A DNA stretch of 55,097 nucleotides from Nisaea nitritireducens (lineage in GTDB: Bacteria > Pseudomonadota > Alphaproteobacteria > Thalassobaculales > Thalassobaculaceae): positions 1-55,097 of the forward strand of contig NZ_JACZFS010000072.1 in the NCBI RefSeq assembly GCF_014904795.1, given 5' to 3'. A program made the position numbers and the translations under genes. The notes below the pieces were generated by a model. That model saw only the letters and a list, made by a program, of their open reading frames with translations. It was not told the DNA's origin and ran no database searches. Position 1 is the first letter of the stretch; every line of letters starts with the position of its first letter. Positions 16,289 through 23,371 of the stretch are shown here, one piece after another.

Positions 16289-17527
16289 TCAGTGCGGATC
16301 GGGATAATGCGCCGCGACCTCGGCCCCGGCCTTGAACAGCAGATCAATCATCCGCTGCTGTGACAGGGTCGGCCGCCAGTTGCGGCGCAAGGACAGACCG
16401 ATCTGACGCGGCGCGGAAGGCACGCGGAAATTCAGCCTAGCCAGAATGTTGAGCGATTCTTCGTGCCGGATCTGGTGCGCCGAAATCAGCGCCACCGCGT
16501 CACTCTCCGTCAGAATGCCCCGGATCAGGATAAGGGAGCTGGCCTCGACGACATGGGTCGGACGCAGCTCCGGACGATCCTCGAACATCCCCTCGAAATT
16601 GCTCCGGGTCGGCGCCCCGGGACGCGGCACGATCCAGCTGAAATTCGACAGATCTTCCAGCGTAATTTCTGTACGTGCTGCCAGTGGATGGTCCGGCCGG
16701 GCCACCAGCGCCAACCGGTCCTCGAAAAGAGCCTGCTGTTCGATATCCGCGACCGCTTCCGGCGCTCTCAGGGCACCGATCAGCATGTCGATCTCGCCAT
16801 AGCGCAAGGCATCGACCAAGGTGTCATATGGACCGTCCACGACGCTCAGATACGCGTCAGGGCGTTCATCGAGGAAGGCGTTGATGGCGTGCGGCAGCAG
16901 ATAGGTCCTGGCCAGCGGCAGGGTGCCGATCCGGACGCGTGCAGTATCCCGCCCGCTCCATGCCGCGATATCCTCGAGCGCCTGCTCCAGCTCTTCGAAG
17001 GCAAGCGCCGCGTGCCGCGCCAGCCGGTCCGCCGCCCGGGTCAGCACGACCCCGCGCGACACCACATCGAACAGCGCGATCCCGGCATCTTTCTCAAGGC
17101 TCCGGGCCATGCGGTAGAGCGCCGACTGGGACATGCCGATCAGACGCGCCGCCCGTGAGAAGCTGCCGGTCTTCGCCACCGCCAGAAGCGCGCGCAACTG
17201 GGCGGCCGTGATCCGGCGCTCAAACCCGCCTGCAGATCCGCCAATCTGTTTTTGCCCTCGCCGCGCGGTGGGCCGTGTCCCTTCTTCAATATGCTGGATT
17301 GCGCTTTCGGCACGCAGGTGGAACAACTCCCCGGGCTCGGTCAGCAGCAATCCCTCCGTCGTCCGCTCGAACAAAGCCACCCCGACCTGTCCCTCAAGCT
17401 TCGCGATTGCTTGCGTTACAGCGGGTTGGGACAGATGCACCCGGTGCGCGGCGCCACTGATGCTGCCGAGCACGGCAACTTCGCAGAACGCCCTTAGGTG
17501 GCGGAAATTGATGCGATTGACATCCAT
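16289..17527 (-). CDS. LysR-family regulator with two winged-helix domains
   Basis: 412 residues, about 110 longer than a usual LysR protein. The first winged helix is at about 8-67 (FRHLRAFCEVAVLGSISGAA..SQPAVTQAIAKLEGQVGVALFERT). A linker leads to a second complete one at about 106-165 (AQLRALLAVAKTGSFSRAARLIGMSQSALYRMARSLEKDAGIALFD), then one effector domain from about 195. The two HTHs differ and both keep the SQ(P/S)A recognition-helix start. It is divergent from the gal-like operon, separated by 128 bp that contain an ATGCATAAA-type box repeated upstream of the TctC gene. It is the best candidate regulator of both. Confidence 0.88.
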   Translation of the reverse strand: MDVNRINFRHLRAFCEVAVLGSISGAAHRVHLSQPAVTQAIAKLEGQVGVALFERTTEGLLLTEPGELFHLRAESAIQHIEEGTRPTARRGQKQIGGSAGGFERRITAAQLRALLAVAKTGSFSRAARLIGMSQSALYRMARSLEKDAGIALFDVVSRGVVLTRAADRLARHAALAFEELEQALEDIAAWSGRDTARVRIGTLPLARTYLLPHAINAFLDERPDAYLSVVDGPYDTLVDALRYGEIDMLIGALRAPEAVADIEQQALFEDRLALVARPDHPLAARTEITLEDLSNFSWIVPRPGAPTRSNFEGMFEDRPELRPTHVVEASSLILIRGILTESDAVALISAHQIRHEESLNILARLNFRVPSAPRQIGLSLRRNWRPTLSQQRMIDLLFKAGAEVAAHYPDPH

Positions 17528-17560
17528 GAGACAGGCAACCTTCTACGCGCAGGAATCAGT

Positions 17561-17575
17561 ATGCATAAATCTTAT
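17561..17575. promoter_or_regulatory. Putative LysR operator, copy 1
   Basis: ATGCATAAATCTTAT contains the dyad ATAA-ATC-TTAT, a T-N11-A type LysR box. It is followed by CAGCTTGGCGCCGTTTGAAATT, which also aligns with the sequence after copy 2 at 22013-22027. It lies between the two-HTH LysR gene and the hydratase gene it diverges from. Confidence 0.6.
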
Positions 17576-17655
17576 ACAGCTTGGCGCCGTTTGAAATTGG
17601 ATGATCCGCGTACGCGCCGCATAGTTGGGGGAATTTCCCAATTGAGAGGCGAGAA

Positions 17656-18390
17656 ATGGCAGGAAACAAGACCGCGCTGGTCATCAGCGCCCATGCGGCC
17701 GACTTTGTCTGGCGCGCAGGCGGCGCAATCGCGAAGCATCAGACCCTCGGTTACGACGTCACCGTCGTCTGCCTGTCCTATGGCGAGCGCGGCGAGTCCG
17801 CCAAGCTCTGGAAAGAAAGCGGCATGACACTGGAGAAGGTCAAGGCAGCGCGCCGGACCGAGGCGGAGAATGCCGCCACCGCCCTCGGCGTACATGACAT
17901 TCAATTCATGGATCTTGGGGACTATCCGCTGATTCTGGAGCGCGACGACAAGTACAAGCTGGTCGACATCATCCGCAAGGTGCAGCCGAGCTTCATGATG
18001 TCCCACTCGCAATACGACCAATACAATACCGACCATATGTACACGACCGGGATCGCTCTCGAAGCGCGGATGATCGCGCAGGCCTGGGGTCATAATCCGG
18101 GCGAAAAGGTACTCGGCGCGCCGCAGCTCTATCTGTTCGAGCCGCACCAGACAGAGCAGATGGGATGGAAGCCGGACACATTCCTCGACATCACTGATGT
18201 CTGGGACAAGAAGAGGGCCGCCATCGAATGCATGGAGGGCCAAGAGCATCTCTGGGACTACTACACCAACGTTGCCGAGAACCGCGGGAACCATTTCCGG
18301 CGTAATTCCGGCGGTCAGTCCGGCGGACGACCGGCACGCTATGCCGAGGGTTTCCAATCTGTGTTCCCGCGCACCGTCGATGAGCTGTGA
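17656..18390 (+). CDS. galB: PIG-L family hydratase, 4-oxalomesaconate hydratase (GalB) type
   Basis: 244 residues of the PIG-L zinc hydrolase fold. The usual AHPDD zinc motif reads SAHAADFVWRAGGAI (11-25), as in the GalB branch where water is added rather than an amide cleaved. HSQYDQYNTDH (133-143) supplies further metal ligands, and PQLYLFEPHQTEQMGWKPDTFLDIT is typical of this branch. GalB hydrates 4-oxalomesaconate to 4-carboxy-4-hydroxy-2-oxoadipate. The following genes match the other lower-pathway steps. It is first in a tight operon. TTGGG-N7-CCCAA (17625-17641) lies 15 bp upstream of the ATG. Confidence 0.78.
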   Translation: MAGNKTALVISAHAADFVWRAGGAIAKHQTLGYDVTVVCLSYGERGESAKLWKESGMTLEKVKAARRTEAENAATALGVHDIQFMDLGDYPLILERDDKYKLVDIIRKVQPSFMMSHSQYDQYNTDHMYTTGIALEARMIAQAWGHNPGEKVLGAPQLYLFEPHQTEQMGWKPDTFLDITDVWDKKRAAIECMEGQEHLWDYYTNVAENRGNHFRRNSGGQSGGRPARYAEGFQSVFPRTVDEL

Positions 18391-18392
18391 TC

Positions 18393-19355
18393 ATGAGCGA
18401 GCCCTGTTTTGACGTCGCCCATCTCGGCCATGTCGAACTGCTTACGGACAAGTTCGAGGAAAGCCTGAACTTCTTCGTGAACATATACGGTCTGACCGAG
18501 AGCGGCCGGGACACGGACTCCGTCTATCTCCGCGCTTTTGACGATTACGAGTTCCACACGCTGAAACTTACGCGCTCCGACACTACCGGCGTCGGCCATA
18601 TCGGCTACCGGACAAGCTCTCCCGAAGCGCTGGAGCGGCGGGTCAAGGTGATCAAGGAGATGGGCTGCGGTATCGGCTGGGTCGAAGGCGATCTCGGCCA
18701 TGGCCGGGCTTACCGCTTCACCGACCCGGACGGCCATATCTTCGAGCTCTATTATGACACGAACAAGTATATCGCTCCGCCGGAGGAAAAGTCGGCGCTG
18801 AAGAATATCGCCCAGCGCTTCCACGGGCGCGGCGTCGGCGTCCGCAGGCTGGACCATTTGAACCTGCTGGCGACAAATGTCGAAGCGATCCGGGACTTCA
18901 TGCAGCAAGCCCTCGGCTCCCGCGTTACCGAGCAGATCATGCTCGACAGCGGCACCCTTGCCGGTTGCTGGTTCACGGTGAACAACAAGACCTACGATAT
19001 CGCCTATACGCAGGATCATACCGGGGTCAAAGGCCGGTTCCATCACGTGACCTTCGCGGTGGACCAGCGCGAGGAGATCCTGCGCGCCGCCGATATCTTC
19101 CTGGAAAACGGCGTCTATATCGAAACCGGCCCGCACAAGCACGCAGTCCAGGGAACCTTCTTCCTGTACGTCTACGAGCCCGCCGGAAACCGGGTCGAGG
19201 TTGCCAATGCCGGTGCCCGCCTGATCCTTGCGCCGGACTGGGAGACCGTCACCTGGACGGAAACCGATCGTAAAAAGGGACAGGCCTGGGGCCTGAAAAC
19301 AATCCCGTCGTTCCACACCCACGGAACACCGCCTGTTGAAGAAGGAACTCACTGA
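18393..19355 (+). CDS. VOC-family type I extradiol ring-cleavage dioxygenase
   Basis: 320 residues from ATG 18393 (a GTG at 18387 is the alternative). It has two vicinal-oxygen-chelate repeats. The first is at about 9-120 ([25 protein letters not shown] ... [13 protein letters not shown]). The catalytic one is at about 150-275, with iron ligands His155 (RLDHLNLLA), His217 or 218 ([10 protein letters not shown]) and Glu269 ([10 protein letters not shown]). Known relatives open catecholic rings next to a hydroxyl. The following genes handle 4-oxalomesaconate, so the expected substrate is gallate or a similar trihydroxylated acid. Known gallate dioxygenases are of the unrelated LigAB type. The next gene overlaps its stop by one base. 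Confidence 0.82.
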   Translation: MSEPCFDVAHLGHVELLTDKFEESLNFFVNIYGLTESGRDTDSVYLRAFDDYEFHTLKLTRSDTTGVGHIGYRTSSPEALERRVKVIKEMGCGIGWVEGDLGHGRAYRFTDPDGHIFELYYDTNKYIAPPEEKSALKNIAQRFHGRGVGVRRLDHLNLLATNVEAIRDFMQQALGSRVTEQIMLDSGTLAGCWFTVNNKTYDIAYTQDHTGVKGRFHHVTFAVDQREEILRAADIFLENGVYIETGPHKHAVQGTFFLYVYEPAGNRVEVANAGARLILAPDWETVTWTETDRKKGQAWGLKTIPSFHTHGTPPVEEGTH

Positions 19356-20026
19356 TGGCCGTCGTCGTCCAGAACATCGAGCGGGCAGATCCCGCCATCA
19401 TCGAGGCTCTAGGGGAGTGCGGCGTCGCCTCCGTGCACGAAGCACAGGGCCGGAAGGGTCTGCTCGCCTCCTACATGCGGCCGATCTATTCCGGGGCCGC
19501 CATCGGCGCCTCGGCGGTCACCATTCTGGCCCCGCCCTGCGACAACTGGATGATCCATGTCGCTATCGAACAGCTGCAGCCGGGCGACGTGATGGTGATG
19601 GCCACCACCTCGCCGTCCGACGCGGGATATTTCGGCGATCTGCTGGCCACCTCCGCGAAAGCCCGCGGTGCCGTCGGCATAGTGCTTGATGCCGGGGTCC
19701 GGGACGTCCGCGACCTGACCGAGATGGGCTTCCCTGTCTGGTCCAAGGCCATCGGCGCCCAGGGCACGGTGAAAGAGACTCTCGGCTCGGTGAATGTGCC
19801 GGTGGTTTGCGCCGGGGCTCAGGTCAATCCGGGTGACGTCATCGTTGCCGACGATGACGGGGTCTGCGTGGTCCGTCGCGAGGAAGCGGCCGAGGTGCTG
19901 GAAAAAACCCGCGCCCGGATCGCGCTTGAGGAAGAGAAACGTCAGAAGCTCGCCAGTGGCGTGCTCGGCCTCGATATGTACGACATGCGCGGCAAGCTGG
20001 CCGAAAAGGGCCTGAAATATGTCTGA
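19355..20026 (+). CDS. ligK: 4-carboxy-4-hydroxy-2-oxoadipate aldolase (RraA fold)
   Basis: 223 residues of the RraA-like class II aldolase family. Landmarks: [20 protein letters not shown] near the N-terminus, [25 protein letters not shown] (about 90-115; the GxRD arginine and aspartate bind substrate and metal), FPVWSKAI, and the C-terminal [15 protein letters not shown]...GLKYV tail characteristic of LigK/ProA/GalC. It cleaves 4-carboxy-4-hydroxy-2-oxoadipate to pyruvate and oxaloacetate and usually also decarboxylates oxaloacetate. It overlaps the dioxygenase by 1 bp and the tautomerase by 8 bp, so translation is coupled. Confidence 0.85.
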   Translation: MAVVVQNIERADPAIIEALGECGVASVHEAQGRKGLLASYMRPIYSGAAIGASAVTILAPPCDNWMIHVAIEQLQPGDVMVMATTSPSDAGYFGDLLATSAKARGAVGIVLDAGVRDVRDLTEMGFPVWSKAIGAQGTVKETLGSVNVPVVCAGAQVNPGDVIVADDDGVCVVRREEAAEVLEKTRARIALEEEKRQKLASGVLGLDMYDMRGKLAEKGLKYV

Positions 20027-21074
20027 CGGCATCCGCGCCATGTGGATGCGGGGCGGAACATCGAAGGGCGGCTATTTTCTTGCCTCAGATCTGCCGGCCG
20101 ATACGGCCGAGCGAGACCGGTTGCTGCTCCGGATCATGGGCTCGCCCGACCCACGACAGATCGACGGGCTTGGCGGCGCCGATCCGCTGACCTCAAAGAT
20201 CGCCGTGGTGAAGAAGTCGAAGCGTCCGGGGATCGATGTCGATTATCTGTTCCTGCAGGTCTTCGTCGATCAGGCCATCGTCACCGACGCCCAGAACTGC
20301 GGCAATATCCTGGCCGGTATCGGCGGTTTCGCCATCGAGCGGGGGCTTGTCTCCGCGCGCGACGGCAAGACGCCGGTGACGATCTTCATGGAAAATACCG
20401 ATCAGACCGCAGTCGCCGTGATCGAGACGCCGGGCGGGCAGGTCCGCTATGACGGCGACGCCCGGATCGACGGCGTGCCGGGCACCGCGAGCCCGGTCGA
20501 GATCACCTTCCGCGACACTGCGGGGAGTACCTGCGGCGCCCTGCTGCCGACCGGCAATGCCGTCGATATGATCGACGGAACGGAAGCGACCCTGATCGAT
20601 AACGGCATGCCCTGCGTGATCCTGCGTGCGGTGGATCTCGGCATATCCGGGACCGAAGCGCGGGAAGAGCTGGAAGCCAATGACACGCTGAAGGCACGGC
20701 TGGAGGCGATCCGCCTGAAAGCCGGACCCATGATGAATCTCGGCGATGTCACCGACAAATCCGTGCCGAAGATGACCATGCTGTCTCCACCGCGGTCGGG
20801 CGGCGCGATCTCGACACGCACCTTCATCCCGCATCGCTGCCACGCCTCCATCGGTGTGCTCGGCGCGGCCAGCGTCGCCACCGCTTGCCTCATCGAAGGC
20901 GCGGTCGGCTCGGAGATGGCAGTCATCCCGGAAGGCCTCCGCAAGAGTATGCCGATCGAGCATCCTATCGGGGAGACGACGGTCATTGCGGAGACGGACG
21001 GGACGGGAAGCGTTATCGCCTCCGGAATTTTACGGACCGCCCGGAAGCTTTTCGACGGTATTGTGTTCCCATAA
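20019..21074 (+). CDS. galD: PrpF-family tautomerase, 4-oxalomesaconate tautomerase (GalD) type
   Basis: 351 residues of the PrpF/GalD branch of the diaminopimelate-epimerase fold. It begins [26 protein letters not shown], with GGTSKG typical of the family. It contains [25 protein letters not shown] and the active-site region [22 protein letters not shown], with a catalytic cysteine in [26 protein letters not shown] comes later in the chain. GalD converts the keto form of 4-oxalomesaconate made by ring cleavage into the enol tautomer used by the hydratase. Its place in this operon fits that step. PrpF (methylaconitate isomerase) is the alternative, but no methylcitrate genes are near. Confidence 0.83.
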   Translation: MSDGIRAMWMRGGTSKGGYFLASDLPADTAERDRLLLRIMGSPDPRQIDGLGGADPLTSKIAVVKKSKRPGIDVDYLFLQVFVDQAIVTDAQNCGNILAGIGGFAIERGLVSARDGKTPVTIFMENTDQTAVAVIETPGGQVRYDGDARIDGVPGTASPVEITFRDTAGSTCGALLPTGNAVDMIDGTEATLIDNGMPCVILRAVDLGISGTEAREELEANDTLKARLEAIRLKAGPMMNLGDVTDKSVPKMTMLSPPRSGGAISTRTFIPHRCHASIGVLGAASVATACLIEGAVGSEMAVIPEGLRKSMPIEHPIGETTVIAETDGTGSVIASGILRTARKLFDGIVFP

Positions 21075-21107
21075 GAAACTGAAAATCCCTTCCTACGGAA
21101 ACGCACC

Positions 21108-21995
21108 ATGACACAACGCATCACTTTCATCGGCTTCGGCGAAGCCGCAACGGCCTTTGTCGACGGCTGGACGGACGTCCCCGATATCCGCGCCTTCGAT
21201 ATCAAGACGGGTGACGAGGCCCAGCGCCCCACCCTGCTTTCCCGCTATCAGGAACATGGCGTCGCCGGACGGCTCAGTGTGAAGGATGCGGTGACGGACG
21301 CGGACATGGTGTTCTGTACCGTGACTGCCGACCAAGCGCCGGTCGCGGCACAAGCCGCCGCCCCATATCTGAAGCAGGGCGCGCTCTGGTTCGACATGAA
21401 TTCCTGCGCCCCATCTTCGAAACGCCAGGCGGCGGAGACGATTGAGGCTGCTGGCGCACGCTATGTCGATGTCGCCGTCATGGCACCGGTCTATCCGCAG
21501 CAGAACCTTGCGCCCCTGCTGCTGGCAGGACCGCACGCGGCCGAGGCCGAGCAGCTTCTGAAAGCCTTGCCGATGTCACCAACGGTGGTCGAGGGGCCGG
21601 TCGGATCGGCATCCTCGATCAAGATGATCCGCTCGATCATGATGAAAGGCATGGAGGCGCTGACTGCCGAATGCGTTCTTGCCGCCGTCAATGCCGGGGT
21701 CGACGAGGCGGTGCTGTCCTCGCTCGGAAAGAGCTATCCTGGCATCGATTGGCCCTTCCAGGCCGCCTACAATCTGGAACGCTCTCTCGTTCACGGCGTG
21801 CGCCGCGCAGCGGAAATGCGCGAAGTCGCGAAGACCGTGACGGATCTCGGGTTTCCGTCCGACATGGCCACAGCCACCGTCGTCTGGCAGGAACGTTTGG
21901 GGGCAGTGGAGCGCGACAAGGAGCTCGATCTGGAGGCCGCCGACTACCGCACGATCGTTGCTGATATTACCCCCGGGCTGCGTCACAAGGATTGA
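21108..21995 (+). CDS. NAD(P)-binding 6-phosphogluconate-dehydrogenase-like oxidoreductase (DUF1932 type)
   Basis: 295 residues. The N-terminal Rossmann fold begins ITFIGFGEAATAFVDGW, with GFGEAA in place of the usual GxGxxG. Further features are FCTVTADQAPVAA, LWFDMNSCAPSSKRQAAETIEAAGARYVDVAVMAPVYPQ, and a C-terminal helical domain beginning VGSASSIKMIRSIMMKGMEAL, with the lysine at the catalytic position. This layout matches the beta-hydroxyacid dehydrogenase superfamily branch carrying DUF1932. It is the last gene of the gal-like operon, 33 bp after the tautomerase gene. Its reaction is unknown; it might oxidise or reduce a ring-cleavage product or a side-chain hydroxyl. Confidence 0.72.
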   Translation: MTQRITFIGFGEAATAFVDGWTDVPDIRAFDIKTGDEAQRPTLLSRYQEHGVAGRLSVKDAVTDADMVFCTVTADQAPVAAQAAAPYLKQGALWFDMNSCAPSSKRQAAETIEAAGARYVDVAVMAPVYPQQNLAPLLLAGPHAAEAEQLLKALPMSPTVVEGPVGSASSIKMIRSIMMKGMEALTAECVLAAVNAGVDEAVLSSLGKSYPGIDWPFQAAYNLERSLVHGVRRAAEMREVAKTVTDLGFPSDMATATVVWQERLGAVERDKELDLEAADYRTIVADITPGLRHKD

Positions 21996-22012
21996 CGCCA
22001 ACCCGACACTCT

Positions 22013-22027
22013 ATGCATAAAACTTAT
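22013..22027. promoter_or_regulatory. Putative LysR operator, copy 2
   Basis: ATGCATAAAACTTAT differs from copy 1 at 17561 in one base and keeps the ATAA-N3-TTAT dyad. The flanks TTTGGCCGGTATTGAATTTG also resemble copy 1. It lies between the oxidoreductase stop and the TctC gene, suggesting co-regulation of transport and catabolism. Confidence 0.6.
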
Positions 22028-22164
22028 CGCTTTGGCCGGTATTGAATTTGAACCGCACCTGCCATCTGTGAAAACTCGCGTCAATGAGTGCCGCATCGCG
22101 TGATGACGGATGAACTCCTGTCGAAGAAGCGGAGTCATCGGATGCGGAAATTTGCTGCGACAAA

Positions 22165-22174
22165 TTGTATACAA
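22165..22174. promoter_or_regulatory. GntR-type palindrome upstream of tctC
   Basis: TTGTATACAA is a perfect 10-bp palindrome 20 bp before the ATG of the TctC-like gene. It resembles operators of FCD-type GntR regulators (TNGTNNNACNA class). No GntR gene lies in this window, so the cognate regulator would be elsewhere. Confidence 0.45.
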
Positions 22175-22194
22175 AAATCCAGGGAGGAAGATTG

Positions 22195-23298
22195 ATGGCT
22201 TGGAAAACACAGTTGCGAATTATTGCCGCGGGTGCGGCCGTCGCAACACTCGGCGCCTTCGCGCTGGGGCAAGCGGCCGACGCCGCCGACCTCGATCTCA
22301 GCGGAAAAACAGTCAATTTCGTGATCCCCTTCTCGGAGTCGGGCGGCTCCGCGAAATGGGCAAACTTCTACGCGCCCCTGCTGAGCGAGGCCCTTCCGGG
22401 CAAGCCGACCGTGGCCGTCAAGTATATGCCCGGCGCCGGCTCGACCAAGGGCGCCAACTGGTTCCAGAAACAGAAATACGACGACGGAACCACGATTTTC
22501 GGCTCCTCGGGCTCGACACAGTTTCCCTACATGCTCGACGATCCGCGCGTTCGCTATGACTATAACGACTGGAACGTCGTGCTCGCCTCAGGCGTCGGCG
22601 GCGTTGCCTATCTGCCGCCGGATATCGCCAAGAAATTCGACGGCGATGCGGACGACCTGAAGGACATCAATTTCATCTGGGGCTCCCAGGGTGCGACACG
22701 GCTCGATCTGGTGCCGCTGCTGGCTTGGGAAATGCTCGGCATGAAGGTGGAGCCGGTATTCGGCATCAAGGGCCGCGGCGCAGGCAGGCTGATGTTCGAG
22801 CGTGGCGAAGCCAATATCGACTACCAGACATCCCCGGCCTATCTGAAAGCCGTGGTGCCGCTGGTCAAGGACGGCAAGGCCGTGCCGATGATGAGCTGGG
22901 GCGTCCTCGACGCCAATGGCGACATCGTCCGCGACCCGACCTTCCCCGACATGCCGACCTTCAAGGAAGTCTGTGCGGCGACGGCGGCATGCGAAACCTC
23001 CGGCGATGCCTGGGAAGCCTGGAAAGCCTTCTTCATTGCCGGTTTCCCGGCACAAAAGATGGTGTTCCTGCCGCAGGGTGCTCCGCAGGAAGCCCTCGAC
23101 ACCTATCAGAAAGCCTTCGAGGCGGTGATCGCACGGCCCGACTTCAAGAAGCTCTCCGCAGCCCGGCTCGGGATCTACCCGCAGCTCACCGGAAAGCAAG
23201 CCGAAGCCACCCTGAAGCTCGGCACCCAGGTGGACCCGAAAGCGAAAGCCTTCGTGAAAAACTGGCTGGTTGAACGCTACGGCGTAAAACTGAACTGA
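22195..23298 (+). CDS. tctC: Tripartite tricarboxylate transporter substrate-binding protein (TctC/Bug family)
   Basis: 367 residues from ATG 22195, supported by AGGGAGGAAG; an ATG at 22165 has no such site. The signal peptide covers about 1-31 (IIAAGAAVATLGAFALGQAADA). The mature part begins with the TTT binding-protein pattern (KTVNFVIPFSESGGSAKWANFY, then VKYMPGAGSTKGANWF). This periplasmic receptor delivers a carboxylated solute to the TctAB membrane unit. It directly follows the gal-like operon and shares a putative LysR box with it, so an aromatic acid is a sensible ligand guess. A strong hairpin follows the stop. Confidence 0.88.
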   Translation: MAWKTQLRIIAAGAAVATLGAFALGQAADAADLDLSGKTVNFVIPFSESGGSAKWANFYAPLLSEALPGKPTVAVKYMPGAGSTKGANWFQKQKYDDGTTIFGSSGSTQFPYMLDDPRVRYDYNDWNVVLASGVGGVAYLPPDIAKKFDGDADDLKDINFIWGSQGATRLDLVPLLAWEMLGMKVEPVFGIKGRGAGRLMFERGEANIDYQTSPAYLKAVVPLVKDGKAVPMMSWGVLDANGDIVRDPTFPDMPTFKEVCAATAACETSGDAWEAWKAFFIAGFPAQKMVFLPQGAPQEALDTYQKAFEAVIARPDFKKLSAARLGIYPQLTGKQAEATLKLGTQVDPKAKAFVKNWLVERYGVKLN

Positions 23299-23313
23299 TC
23301 AGGCTTATGGAAA

Positions 23314-23341
23314 TGCCCCCGGACCAGCACGTCCGGGGGCA
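23314..23341 (+). terminator. Hairpin between tctC and tctAB
   Basis: TGCCCCCGGAC (23314-23324), loop CAGCAC, GTCCGGGGGCA (23331-23341): a perfect 11-bp GC stem, 16 bp after the tctC stop. No T run follows. It is more likely an RNA-stability or partial-termination element, keeping binding-protein mRNA in excess, than a full stop. Confidence 0.65.
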
Positions 23342-23371
23342 TACCGACTTTACTTCTCCAGGGACTTGGAC

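Noticed and set aside
16264-16292. CAGT/AGTC microrepeat at the stop of the two-HTH LysR gene
   Set aside because: Only three to four short units; likely chance and without visible effect on the gene.
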